From the NCBI RefSeq assembly GCF_000516555.1, contig NZ_AZSJ01000003.1:2041302-2105301 (forward strand): DNA of 64,000 bases, read 5' to 3'. The notes beneath the pieces were generated by a model that was not told the origin of the DNA, made no database searches, and saw only the letters and a program-made list of their open reading frames with translations. Within the stretch, counting starts at the first letter, position 1, and every line of letters begins with the position of its first letter. Both the position numbers and the translations under genes were made by a program. Positions 45,545 to 54,368 of the stretch are shown here, in pieces. This DNA is from Afipia sp. P52-10. GTDB taxonomy: Bacteria > Pseudomonadota > Alphaproteobacteria > Rhizobiales > Xanthobacteraceae.

Positions 45545-46861
45545 ATGCGTATAGTGATGATCGGCACGGGGTATGTGGGGCTGGTGTCCGGCGCCTGTTT
45601 CGCGGATTTCGGCCATCAGGTGGTCTGTGTCGATAAGGATACCGCCAAGATCGATGCGCTGGAGCGCGGCGAGATTCCGATCTTCGAGCCGGATCTCGAT
45701 CGGCTGGTCGAGACCAACGTCAAGGCCGGACGGTTAACCTTCACGACCAATTTGAAGGGTCCGGTCAGCGAGGCGGATGCGGTGTTCATCGCCGTCGGCA
45801 CGCCGTCGCGCCGTGGCGATGGCCACGCGGACCTGACCTATGTGCACGCGGCAGCGCGCGAGATCGCCGAGGCGCTGAAGGGCTTCACCGTGGTCATCAC
45901 CAAATCGACCGTGCCGGTCGGCACCGGCGATGATGTCGAGCGGATCATGCGCGAGACCAATCCGTCCGCCGACGTGGTGGTGGCATCCAATCCGGAGTTC
46001 CTGCGCGAGGGCGCCGCGATCCGCGACTTCAAGCATCCGGACCGCATCGTCGTCGGCACCGAGGACGAGCGCGCGCGCAAGGTGATCGCCGAGATCTACC
46101 GGCCGCTCTATCTCAATCAGGCGCCGATCATGTACACCGGCCGCCGCACCGCCGAGCTGATCAAGTACGCGGCGAACGCCTTCCTCGCCACCAAGATCAC
46201 CTTCATCAACGAGATCGCCGATCTCGCCGAGCGCGCCGGCGCCGACGTGCAGGAGGTCGCGCGGGGCATCGGACTCGACAACCGCATCGGCGCCAAGTTC
46301 CTGCATGCGGGGCCCGGATTCGGCGGCTCCTGCTTCCCGAAGGACATTCGCGCGCTCGCCAAGACCGCGCAAGATCACGATGTCTCGCTGCGGTTGGTCG
46401 AAGCGGTGCTGGCGGTGAACGACGCGCGCAAGCGGGCGATGGCGCGCAAGGTCGCGCATGCGCTCGACGGCAACCTGCGTGGCAAGACCATCGCGGTGCT
46501 CGGGCTCGCCTTCAAGCCCAACACCGACGACATGCGCGAGGCGCCGTCGATCCCGCTGATCACCGCGTTGATCGATCAGGGCGCCAAGGTGCGCGCCTAC
46601 GATCCGGAGAGCATGCAGCAGGCGCGCGCCGAACTACCGGACGTGGCGTACTGCAACGATGCCTATAGCTGCGCCAAGGGGGCGGATGCGCTGGTCATTG
46701 TCACCGAGTGGGAGCAGTTCCGCGCGCTCGATCTGAAACGTTTGAAGGCGGAGCTGGCGCAGCCGGTGGTCGTCGATCTGCGCAACATCTACCGGCCGGA
46801 TGAGATGGCCGCGCTCGGCTTCGCTTACGAGAGCGTGGGGCGGCCGCAGCAGCGGGGCTAA
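45545..46861 (+). CDS. ugd: UDP-glucose 6-dehydrogenase
   Basis: 438 residues. It oxidises UDP-glucose to UDP-glucuronate for exopolysaccharide and lipid synthesis. The N-terminal NAD motif MIGTGYVGLVSGACFADFGH, STVPVGTGDDVERIM, and the catalytic cysteine region GPGFGGSCFPKDIRAL are intact. EFLREGAAIRDFKHPDRIVVG marks the dehydrogenase family. The stop codon overlaps a 105-base repeat at its 3' end. It is divergent from a membrane acyltransferase. Confidence 0.97.
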   Translation: MRIVMIGTGYVGLVSGACFADFGHQVVCVDKDTAKIDALERGEIPIFEPDLDRLVETNVKAGRLTFTTNLKGPVSEADAVFIAVGTPSRRGDGHADLTYVHAAAREIAEALKGFTVVITKSTVPVGTGDDVERIMRETNPSADVVVASNPEFLREGAAIRDFKHPDRIVVGTEDERARKVIAEIYRPLYLNQAPIMYTGRRTAELIKYAANAFLATKITFINEIADLAERAGADVQEVARGIGLDNRIGAKFLHAGPGFGGSCFPKDIRALAKTAQDHDVSLRLVEAVLAVNDARKRAMARKVAHALDGNLRGKTIAVLGLAFKPNTDDMREAPSIPLITALIDQGAKVRAYDPESMQQARAELPDVAYCNDAYSCAKGADALVIVTEWEQFRALDLKRLKAELAQPVVVDLRNIYRPDEMAALGFAYESVGRPQQRG

Positions 46862-46962
46862 AGCGCGATGAGATTTGGACGAATCATCCTTGCGCTTTAG
46901 CTCATTGTTTAAGCATGGTCATTTCGGAAAACCGCTTCACACTTTTCCGGATCATGCTTTAA
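46858..46962. repeat. 105-bp composite intergenic repeat (elements B+A), copy 2, inverted
   Basis: Reverse-complement orientation relative to 40039-40143: element B (CTAAAGCGCGATGAGATTTG ... GCGCTTTAGC) then element A (TTAAGCATGGTCATTTCGG ... GGATCATGCTTTAA). It overlaps the ugd stop codon. The same length and near-identity show a shared origin. Confidence 0.9.
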
Positions 46963-47108
46963 GGCGGGCCGAGACCGTCCGCCGCGATCGCGCGTTCACC
47001 TCGCCCCGCGCGCGAGAGAGATCGGCATCTTCGTGCGCGGGATGAGGGACTTGGCAACGGCGTTCTGATCCTTCATTGCATCGTATCCTTGATGCCCCTC
47101 GTCCCACC

Positions 47109-47132
47109 CCACTCCTCGCAAGCGGGGAGTGG
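47109..47132. repeat. 11-bp stem-loop just upstream of hrpB
   Basis: CCACTCCTCGC (47109-47119) pairs with GCGGGGAGTGG (47122-47132) with a 2-base loop, ending 14 bases before the GTG of hrpB. It resembles the inner hairpin of the 93-bp element at 48630-48722 and may be a related dispersed element. Confidence 0.75.
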
Positions 47133-47146
47133 AGCAAGCTTGATCC

Positions 47147-49690
47147 GTGACCCGCAGTTTCGATACCCCGCTTCCGATCGATGCCGTGCTCGATGCGCTC
47201 GCCACCACGCTGCGCGACGGCAATTGTGGTGTGCTGGTCGCGCCGCCGGGCGCCGGCAAGACGACCCGCGTGCCGCTGGCGCTGCTCGACGAGCCATGGG
47301 TCGGCCCCAGGAAGATCATCGTGCTGGAGCCGCGCCGGATCGCGGCGCGCGCCGCCGCCGAGCGGATGGCGAAGACGCTGGGCGAGAAAGCCGGCGAGAC
47401 GGTCGGCTATCGCGTGCGCTTCGGCTCGAAGATTTCGCGCAACACCCGCATCGAGGTGGTGACAGAAGGAATCTTCACGCGGCAGATCATCGACGATCCG
47501 GAGTTGAGCGGCGTCGCCGCGGTTCTGTTCGATGAATTCCACGAACGTTCGCTCGATGCCGACCTCGGCCTCGCGCTGGCGCGCGATGCGCAGCAGGGCT
47601 TGCGCGAGGATCTGCGTATCCTGGTCATGTCGGCGACGCTGGACGGCGCGCGCGTGGCGCGGCTGCTGGGGGATGCGCCGGTGATCGAAAGCGAGGGGCG
47701 GGCCTTTCCCGTCGAGACGCGTTATCTCGGCCGCAAGTCCGATGCGCCGATCGAGCGGCAGATGGCGGATGCCATCGCCACGGCGTTGCGCGCGGAGGGC
47801 GGCTCGGTGCTGGCGTTCCTGCCGGGCGCTGCTGAAATCCGCCGCACCGAGACGATGCTGCGCGAGCGCGTCAGCGATCCGACCGTTGACATCGTCGCGC
47901 TATTCGGTGCGCTCGATGCCTCGGCGCAGGATCGTGCGATCGCGCCGGCACCGAAGGGCACACGCAAGGTCGTGCTGGCGACCTCGATCGCCGAAACCTC
48001 GATGACCATCGAGGGCGTGCGCATCGTCGTCGACTGTGGGTTGTCGCGAGTGCCGCTGTATGAGCCGGACATCGCGCTGACGCGGCTGCAGACGGTGCGG
48101 GCGTCACGCGCTGCGGTGGACCAGCGGCGCGGCCGTGCCGGCCGCACCGAGCCCGGCGTCTGCTACCGGCTGTGGGACGAGCCGCAGACCGCATCGCTCG
48201 AGGCGTTCACGCGTCCGGAAATTCTCGCCAGTGATCTGTCGTCGCTGGTGCTCGATCTCGCACAATGGGGCGTCGGCGACCCTGCGCCGCTTGCGTTCCT
48301 CGATCCGCCGCCCGCGCCGGCCTGGAGCGAGGCGAAGCGCCTGTTGCAGGAGCTCGGCGCGCTCGATGTCGATGGTCGCATCACCGCGGAAGGCAAGCGC
48401 CTGGGGGCACTGCCGCTGCCGCCGCGGCTCGCGCGCATGATCGTCGATGCCGCGCGCGAGGGGGCGGCGGACGATGCGGCGATGATCGCTGCGGTCTTGA
48501 CCGAGCGCGGGCTCGGCGGCGACAGCATCGATCTTGAAGCGCGGCTGGATCAGTTTCGCAGAGACCGCTCGCCGCGCGCCGGCAATGCGCGGACGATGGC
48601 CGAGCGCTGGGCAAAGGAAGCGCAAAGCAGCCCCTCACCGGTCTCGCAAGGGTCGCGACCCTCTCTCCCTACGCGGCGGGGAGAAGGTCGTGCGGCGCGT
48701 AGCGACGAACGGGGTGAGGGGCATCTATCGACCGGCGCGATCCTTGCGCTCGCGTTTCCGGATCGTGTTGCGCGCAACCGCGGCAACGGCTCGTTCGTGC
48801 TGGTCAACGGGCGCGGTGCATCGGCCGAAAAGACCTCGGTATTGGCGCGTGCGGCCTATCTCGCGGTGGGCGAATTGACCGGCGGCGCCGCCAACAGCCG
48901 CATCCTGCTGGCCGCGCCGATCACGCAAGGCGAGATCGAACGGCGGTTCGCGGCCGAGATCGAAAGCGAAGACGAGATCAGCTTCGACAGGGCGTCGTTG
49001 TCGCTGCGCGGCCGGCGCAAGCGGCGGCTGCGCGCCGTCACCCTGTCCGAACAGATCATGCAACTCGTGCCGAGCGAGACGACGGCGCGGGTACTGGCGG
49101 ACGGCATCGCCGAAGCCGGGCTTGCGCGGCTGCCCTGGTCGAAGGCGCTGCAGCAATGGCGTGACCGGGTGATGTTCCTGCGCAGGGCGGAGGGCGATGC
49201 ATGGCCAGACCTGTCGGATGCCGCGCTCGCAGACAGTCGTGCCGCGTGGCTCGAGCCGCTGCTGCACGACAAGACGGCCTTGAGCCAGGTCTCCGCCTCC
49301 GAACTGTCCGATGCGGTGATGGCGCTGCTGCCGTGGGATATGCGTGCGCGGCTCGACCGCGAGGCGCCGACGCATTTCGAGGCGCCGACCGGCTCGCAGG
49401 TGGCGATCGATTACGAGGCGGAGCAGGGGCCGACCATCGCCATCCGCGTGCAGGAGCTGTTCGGTCTCAACGTCCATCCCGCGATCGCGCAAGGCAAGGT
49501 GCCGCTGGTGATCGAGTTGCTGTCGCCGGCGCACCGGCCGGTGCAGGTGACGCGCGATCTGCCGGGCTTCTGGCGCGGCAGCTATGCGGGTGTGCGCGCC
49601 GATCTGCGCGGGCGTTATCCGCGTCACCCCTGGCCAGACGATCCGGCCAGCGCGCTGCCGACCCGCCGCGCCAAGCCGCGCGGGACATGA
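47147..49690 (+). CDS. hrpB: ATP-dependent helicase HrpB
   Basis: 847 residues, a DEAH-box RNA/DNA helicase of uncertain role. Walker A APPGAGKTT, DExH box FDEFHERS, the SAT motif MSATL, and motif VI DQRRGRAGRTEPG are intact. The C-terminal HrpB-specific domain follows. Residues about 495-526 (SSPSPVSQGSRPSLPTR, then RGEGRAARSDERGEGH) are encoded by a 93-base palindromic element inserted in frame. GTG 47147 is used because no ATG precedes the Walker A motif closely. Confidence 0.94.
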   Translation: MTRSFDTPLPIDAVLDALATTLRDGNCGVLVAPPGAGKTTRVPLALLDEPWVGPRKIIVLEPRRIAARAAAERMAKTLGEKAGETVGYRVRFGSKISRNTRIEVVTEGIFTRQIIDDPELSGVAAVLFDEFHERSLDADLGLALARDAQQGLREDLRILVMSATLDGARVARLLGDAPVIESEGRAFPVETRYLGRKSDAPIERQMADAIATALRAEGGSVLAFLPGAAEIRRTETMLRERVSDPTVDIVALFGALDASAQDRAIAPAPKGTRKVVLATSIAETSMTIEGVRIVVDCGLSRVPLYEPDIALTRLQTVRASRAAVDQRRGRAGRTEPGVCYRLWDEPQTASLEAFTRPEILASDLSSLVLDLAQWGVGDPAPLAFLDPPPAPAWSEAKRLLQELGALDVDGRITAEGKRLGALPLPPRLARMIVDAAREGAADDAAMIAAVLTERGLGGDSIDLEARLDQFRRDRSPRAGNARTMAERWAKEAQSSPSPVSQGSRPSLPTRRGEGRAARSDERGEGHLSTGAILALAFPDRVARNRGNGSFVLVNGRGASAEKTSVLARAAYLAVGELTGGAANSRILLAAPITQGEIERRFAAEIESEDEISFDRASLSLRGRRKRRLRAVTLSEQIMQLVPSETTARVLADGIAEAGLARLPWSKALQQWRDRVMFLRRAEGDAWPDLSDAALADSRAAWLEPLLHDKTALSQVSASELSDAVMALLPWDMRARLDREAPTHFEAPTGSQVAIDYEAEQGPTIAIRVQELFGLNVHPAIAQGKVPLVIELLSPAHRPVQVTRDLPGFWRGSYAGVRADLRGRYPRHPWPDDPASALPTRRAKPRGT
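48630..48722. repeat. 93-bp palindromic element inserted in frame within hrpB
   Basis: Termini GCCCCTCACC (48630-48639) and GGTGAGGGGC (48713-48722) are exact inverted repeats, and the centre contains a further hairpin (CTCTCTCCCT against GGGGAGAAGG). The 93-base length is 31 codons, so the reading frame is kept. The encoded low-complexity peptide lies between helicase core and C-terminal domain. Confidence 0.85.
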
Positions 49691-49852
49691 TGCGGCCTTT
49701 CGCGGGCCCGATTAACGCTTCACTCACCGTTTTCGGCAAAATTGGCACGCCTGCCGCGGGCTTTGCTGCGAGCGAGGTCCAGGCAGGGTTCGCGATGTGC
49801 TGTAATCGCGTCCGGACGCGGGCCTTCAACAGTGGCGTGCAGGGTAGCGTGT

Positions 49853-50374
49853 ATGCGTAGCATTCTCATCTTTGCCGCGGTGCTGACCGGCCTCGGCGTT
49901 TTCCTCGCCCGCATGGCCGACAATCTCCAGCCTTCGATGCAAGCGGCCGCTTCGACGCAGGGCCATGCCGCCAATGCGGTGTTATCCGATCAGCAGACCG
50001 GCCGCCGCAGCCATGCGATCACGCGCGACGCGCGCGGGCACTTCCAGACCGACGGTCGCGTCGATGGCCGTCGCATCGGCTTCATGGTCGATACCGGCGC
50101 CTCGGTGATCGCACTGAACGAGAGCTCCGCCGCTCAGCTCGGCATCCGCCCCTCCCGCGAGGACTACAGTGCCACCGTTACCACCGCCAACGGCACGGTG
50201 AAGGCGGCGCGCACCCGCCTTGCCAGCGTCGATGTCGGCGGGCTCGAAGTGCGCGACGTCGAAGCCATGGTGCTGCCGGACACGGCGCTGAGCGAGAACC
50301 TGCTCGGCCTATCCTATCTGTCGCGGCTGCGCCGGTTCGAATACGCCGGCGGCAAGCTGGTGCTGGAACAATAG
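49853..50374 (+). CDS. retropepsin-like aspartic protease, clan AA (membrane-anchored)
   Basis: 173 residues. An N-terminal hydrophobic anchor (MRSILIFAAVLTGLGVFLA, residues 1-19) is followed by a retropepsin domain with the catalytic motif RIGFMVDTGASVIALNE. The C-terminal part (LSENLLGLSYLSRLRRFEYAGGKLVLEQ) is the family flap and closing strand. The TIGR02281 family of alphaproteobacteria has this architecture. Likely periplasmic; substrate unknown. It starts in the gap after hrpB. Confidence 0.88.
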   Translation: MRSILIFAAVLTGLGVFLARMADNLQPSMQAAASTQGHAANAVLSDQQTGRRSHAITRDARGHFQTDGRVDGRRIGFMVDTGASVIALNESSAAQLGIRPSREDYSATVTTANGTVKAARTRLASVDVGGLEVRDVEAMVLPDTALSENLLGLSYLSRLRRFEYAGGKLVLEQ

Positions 50375-50588
50375 GCGTTCTCGTGCGTCTGTATCGTGCC
50401 ACAGTCCTGGAAGCGGGAACGTGTCGGCGTGATGACAGGGAATGCCGCCGATGAAGCGGCGATGAACGATCCGGCTGTCAATCTGCCGCATTTGCCTTCC
50501 AGGATTGCCGGTCTCACGACCCCTCCACCTTTCCTTGGGTCATGGCTTTCGCTATGGCTGCATGACGTTTCTCACGACGAGGCCCTGA

Positions 50589-52088
50589 ATGTTTCCGAAG
50601 CCGCAGGCGGCGCTGTCGCCGAATACCTACGCCTACGAGTCCGAGCCGATGGTCAAGGCGACGGGCTTTCGCGAGTACGACGCGCGCTGGTTGTTCGGCA
50701 AGGAAATCAACCTGATGGGCGTGCAGGCGCTGGGCATGGGCCTCGGCGTGCTGATCAAGGAGCTCGGCCAGAAGCAGGAGATCGTCACCGGTCACGATTT
50801 CCGCGGCTACTCGGCGTCGATCAAATACGCGCTGATCTCCGGTCTGATGGCGTCAGGCTGCAAGGTGCATGACATCGGCCTCGCGGTGACGCCGATGGCG
50901 TATTTCGCGCAGTTCGACCTTGACGTGCCGTGCGTCGCCATGGTGACGGCCTCGCACAACGACAATGGCTGGACCGGGGTGAAGATGGGCGCCAACCGCC
51001 CGCTCACCTTCGGGCCCGACGAGATGACGCGGCTGAAGGAGATCGTGCTCAACGCCGCGTTCGACAACAAGCCGGGCGGCTCCTACCAATTCCATGCGAA
51101 TTTCCCGGCGCGCTATATCGCCGACCTTACCAACCGGCCGAAGCTGAAGCGCCGCATCAAGGCCGTTGCCGCGTGCGGCAACGGCACAGCGGGCGCGTTC
51201 GCGCCGAAGGTGCTGGAGGCGATCGGCTGCGAGGTGATTCCGCTCGATTGCGATCTCGACCACACTTTCCCGAAGTACAATCCGAATCCGGAAGACATGG
51301 AAATGCTGCACGCGATCCGCGACGCAGTGCTGCAGCACAAGGCCGATGTCGGCCTCGGCTTCGACGGTGACGGCGACCGCTGCGGCGTCGTCGACAACAC
51401 CGGCGAGGAGATCTTCGCCGACAAGGTCGGCGTGATGCTCGCGCGTGACATGTCGGCGCAGAGGAAGGACGCGCAATTCGTGGTGGACGTGAAGTCCACC
51501 GGCCTGTTCCTGACCGATCCGGTGCTGCAGAAGCAGGGTGCAAAGGCGACCTACTGGAAGACCGGCCACTCCTACATGAAGCGGCGCACCCACGAATTGA
51601 AGGCGCTGGCGGGCTTCGAGAAGTCCGGCCACTTCTTCTTCAATGCGCCATACGGCCGCGGTTACGACGACGGGCTCGTCTCGGCGCTGGCGGTCTGCGA
51701 CATGCTCGATCGCAATCCGACCAAGAGCATGGCGGAGTTGAAGGATGCGCTGCCGAAGACCTGGTCCTCGCCAACCATGTCACCGCACTGCGCCGACGAG
51801 ATCAAGTACGGCATCGTCGAGCAGGTGGTGAAGCACTTCGAAGCTGCGCAGGCGAAGGGCGAAAAGGTGGCGGGTCAGGCGATCCGCGACCTCGTCACCG
51901 TCAATGGCGTGCGGGTCACGGTCGAGGACGGGAGCTGGGGCCTGGTGCGCGCCTCGTCGAACAAGCCGGAATTGGTGGTGGTTGTCGAGAGTCCGGTGTC
52001 GGAGCAGCGCATGCGCGATATGTTCGCTGCGGTCGATGGTGTGCTGCGCACGCATCCTGAAGTGGGCGAGTACAATCAGAAAATCTGA
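50589..52088 (+). CDS. phosphomannomutase/phosphoglucomutase
   Basis: 499 residues. It converts mannose-6-phosphate to mannose-1-phosphate, and glucose analogues, for polysaccharide precursors. The active phosphoserine loop is VTASHNDNGWTGVKMG, Mg ligands are GFDGDGDRCGVV, and the sugar loop is in EKSGHFFFNAPYGRGYDDGL. The usual TASHNP reads TASHND. MFPKPQAALSPNTYAYE is the N-terminal start, with GAGG upstream. It fits ugd as a supplier of sugar phosphates. Confidence 0.94.
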   Translation: MFPKPQAALSPNTYAYESEPMVKATGFREYDARWLFGKEINLMGVQALGMGLGVLIKELGQKQEIVTGHDFRGYSASIKYALISGLMASGCKVHDIGLAVTPMAYFAQFDLDVPCVAMVTASHNDNGWTGVKMGANRPLTFGPDEMTRLKEIVLNAAFDNKPGGSYQFHANFPARYIADLTNRPKLKRRIKAVAACGNGTAGAFAPKVLEAIGCEVIPLDCDLDHTFPKYNPNPEDMEMLHAIRDAVLQHKADVGLGFDGDGDRCGVVDNTGEEIFADKVGVMLARDMSAQRKDAQFVVDVKSTGLFLTDPVLQKQGAKATYWKTGHSYMKRRTHELKALAGFEKSGHFFFNAPYGRGYDDGLVSALAVCDMLDRNPTKSMAELKDALPKTWSSPTMSPHCADEIKYGIVEQVVKHFEAAQAKGEKVAGQAIRDLVTVNGVRVTVEDGSWGLVRASSNKPELVVVVESPVSEQRMRDMFAAVDGVLRTHPEVGEYNQKI

Positions 52089-52095
52089 GCGGTCG

Positions 52096-52163
52096 CGCCG
52101 GATGCGTCGTTAGGCCGCGTCCGGCGAAAGCAATCAGCCGCGGGAACCGATTCGGCCCCGCGG
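52096..52163 (+). terminator. two GC-rich hairpins after the phosphomannomutase gene
   Basis: CGCCGGATGCG (52096-52106) pairs with CGCGTCCGGCG (52116-52126), allowing one wobble pair; then CCGCGGG pairs with CCCGCGG (about 52139-52163). There is no T-tract after the first and only a short one after the second, so termination is plausible but not certain. They separate the mutase from the DUF305 gene. Confidence 0.4.
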
Positions 52164-52199
52164 CGGTTTCGCTTCCGGGGGAGACCGGAGCGATTTTCC

Positions 52200-52646
52200 A
52201 TGCACAGTTATGGTCGACTCGCCGTCATGGCGGTCCTGTCGTTCATCGCGATGTACATTCTCATGTATGCGATGGTCGATACGGTGTTCGACGCCTATCC
52301 GAACTTGAACCAGGCCTATATGGCCGCGGTGATGGCGGCACCGATGGTGATGATCGAACTGCTGCTGATGCGGCCGATGTATCCGAACCGGATCGCCAAT
52401 GCCGTGATCGGCGTGGTCTGCGCCGTGGCGCTGGCGGGCTTCCTGTATGCGATCCGCAGCCAGACCGGGATCGGCAACATGCAGTTTCTCAAGTCGATGA
52501 TTCCGCATCACTCGGGCGCGGTGCTGATGTGCGAGCGTGCCAGGCTGACCGACGACGAGATCAAGCGGCTGTGCGCCTCGATCATCGAAGGCCAGCGCAC
52601 CGAAATCACCCAGATGAATGCGCTGATCAAGCGGCTCGAGCAATGA
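52200..52646 (+). CDS. DUF305 membrane protein
   Basis: 148 residues with four hydrophobic stretches in the first 90 residues. The C-terminal DUF305-like part shows FLKSMIPHHSGAVLMCERARLTDDEIKRLCASII and EGQRTEITQMNALIKRL. The His-His pair and following Met/Cys are typical of the domain, sometimes linked to copper handling; here a metal role is uncertain. The start ATG at 52200 follows a short leader. Confidence 0.85.
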   Translation: MHSYGRLAVMAVLSFIAMYILMYAMVDTVFDAYPNLNQAYMAAVMAAPMVMIELLLMRPMYPNRIANAVIGVVCAVALAGFLYAIRSQTGIGNMQFLKSMIPHHSGAVLMCERARLTDDEIKRLCASIIEGQRTEITQMNALIKRLEQ

Positions 52647-52662
52647 GCGTTGGCGGCCGCCC

Positions 52663-53169
52663 TCAGGCGGCCACCAGAGCCGGCACCGGCAGTGCGGTGA
52701 CCGACTTGATCTTCTCCATCGCGAAGCGCGAGGTGACGTTCTTCAGCGCCACCGTGCTGATCAGCTTCTTGTAGAAAGTGTCGTAGGCCTGCATGTCGGC
52801 GACGACCACGCGCAGCATGTAATCGACGTCGCCCGCCATCCGGTAGAACTCCATCACCTCCGGCATGGCGCTGACGGCGTCAGCGAATGTCTTCAGCCAG
52901 GCCTCCGAATGGTCGCCGCTCTCCACGGAGACGAACACGGTGATGCCGAGGCCGATCTTGTTCTGATCGACCAGCGCGACGCGGCGCAGGATGATGTCCT
53001 CGGCCTCCAGCCGCTGGATCCGCTTCCAGCACGGCGTCGATGAGAGCCCGACCCGCTCGCCGATCTCGGCGACGGAGAGGGACGCGTCTTCCTGCAGAAC
53101 TGCGAGGATCTTGCGATCGATCGCGTCGAGGCGACGGGGTTCGTAGCTCAGGGCGGCGGTCTCGCTCAT
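52663..53169 (-). CDS. Lrp/AsnC family transcriptional regulator
   Basis: 168 residues. The N-terminal HTH reads IDRKILAVLQEDASLSVAEIGERVGLSSTPCWKRIQRLEAEDII, and the RAM ligand domain follows (residues about 80-155) with EVMEFYRMAGDVDYMLRVV. This member of the Lrp type probably senses an amino acid. Inverted sites GAATGATTTT/AAAATCATTC lie upstream. It is downstream of a PfkB kinase on the same strand. Confidence 0.93.
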   Translation of the reverse strand: MSETAALSYEPRRLDAIDRKILAVLQEDASLSVAEIGERVGLSSTPCWKRIQRLEAEDIILRRVALVDQNKIGLGITVFVSVESGDHSEAWLKTFADAVSAMPEVMEFYRMAGDVDYMLRVVVADMQAYDTFYKKLISTVALKNVTSRFAMEKIKSVTALPVPALVAA

Positions 53170-53170
53170 G

Positions 53171-53233
53171 GAATGATTTTTCCTCTAGGAACAGGCCCGA
53201 ATTTAGCGTGCCGTTCTATAGAGAAAATCATTC
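53171..53233. promoter_or_regulatory. inverted repeat pair upstream of lrp-type gene, candidate operators
   Basis: GAATGATTTT (53171-53180) and AAAATCATTC (53224-53233) are exact reverse complements, separated by 43 bases and directly upstream of the regulator start. Lrp-type regulators bind such spaced, DNA-wrapping sites and commonly control themselves. Confidence 0.5.
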
Positions 53234-53277
53234 TATTGCAATCTAGAAAAAGGTCTATTTTGAGAATAACTCTACCG

Positions 53278-54231
53278 CTAAGCTATTTTGGAGGGGGCGG
53301 GCGGCCTCTTTTGCGCGATAAGCGCCTCGACTTCGTCCCGGGTTGGGGCGGCAAAGGCGCCGCCAAACCGGGTGCATTTCAGCGCGGCGGCGGCGGATGC
53401 GAACCGCATCGCCGGCTCGATCCCCATGCCCTCGGCCACCGCCAGCGCGAACGCGCCATGGAACACATCGCCGGCGCCCAGGGTGTCCACGGTGTGCACG
53501 GGGAAGGTCGGCATGTGCTGCACATGCCCCTGCGCGTCGAGCCAGGTCATTCCCTGCGCGCCGCGGGTGACGGCCACGAACGAGGGCGTCTGCTCGGCGA
53601 TCCGCTGCAGCGCGCTGTCGAGATCGGTGGTGGCGGCGGTTGCCGTTAGAGCTTCGGCCGAGAAAATGATGTGCGAGGAGGCGGCGAGCAGGCCCTCGCG
53701 CGGCGACATGACCACATCCGCGTCCATCACCACCGGAATCTTGCGGCGGCTCGCCTCGACGCACAGGTCGGTGACGAAGCTCGCGCAGCGGTTCTCGGTC
53801 AGCACCGCGTCGCAGTCCTTCAGCAGCGTGTCGGTATCGGGCAGCGTCACGTCCCAGAGCTTCGGGTCACGATAGGTGACCACGGTGCGCTCACCGGAGG
53901 GATCGATCATCACGTTGGAGATCGGCGTGACCGCGCCCGGCACATGGACGACGTTGGTGACGATGCCTTCCTGCGCGACCTGGTCGAAGACGAAACCCGA
54001 GGTGGTTTCGGATGCGTCGCCGGTCGGGCCGCAGAACGTCACGCGCCCGCCGAGGCGGGCGATGCCGACCGATGCGTTCAGCGCGTTGCCGCCGGCGAGT
54101 TCGACGAAATGCTCGGCGCGCACCTTTTCGCCGCGGCCGGGCAGGGTGTTGATCCGGTAGATCAGGTCGCGCACCGGCATGCCGATGCAGAGAATGGATT
54201 TCGCCCCGCCTGCCTGCTTCGCCGCTGCCAT
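53278..54231 (-). CDS. PfkB-family carbohydrate kinase
   Basis: 317 residues. The PfkB signatures are FVELAGGNALNASVGIARLGG (N-terminal) and VDTLGAGDVFHGAFALAVAEG (C-terminal, with the catalytic Asp and anion hole). The substrate is probably a sugar or nucleoside; it cannot be narrowed down. The start ATG 54231 is preceded by GCAGGAG. It lies upstream of the Lrp regulator. Confidence 0.93.
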   Translation of the reverse strand: MAAAKQAGGAKSILCIGMPVRDLIYRINTLPGRGEKVRAEHFVELAGGNALNASVGIARLGGRVTFCGPTGDASETTSGFVFDQVAQEGIVTNVVHVPGAVTPISNVMIDPSGERTVVTYRDPKLWDVTLPDTDTLLKDCDAVLTENRCASFVTDLCVEASRRKIPVVMDADVVMSPREGLLAASSHIIFSAEALTATAATTDLDSALQRIAEQTPSFVAVTRGAQGMTWLDAQGHVQHMPTFPVHTVDTLGAGDVFHGAFALAVAEGMGIEPAMRFASAAAALKCTRFGGAFAAPTRDEVEALIAQKRPPAPSKIA

Positions 54232-54368
54232 TGCGCTCCTGCCCTGTTCGCGTGTCAAACCGTCAATAACGGCGGCGCGGCAGTGAGGTTCCCGCCGGCA
54301 GGATCGTCACCACCGGCGTGCGCCGTCCGGCAGCGGACGTTTCTTCGCCGCCGGGCCGATCGACGGAT

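Noticed and set aside
46996-47076. 26-codon minus-strand frame (MKDQNAVAKSLIPRTKMPI...) between ugd and hrpB
   Set aside because: It lies in a repeat-rich gap, has no clear ribosome site and I could not support it by family recognition.
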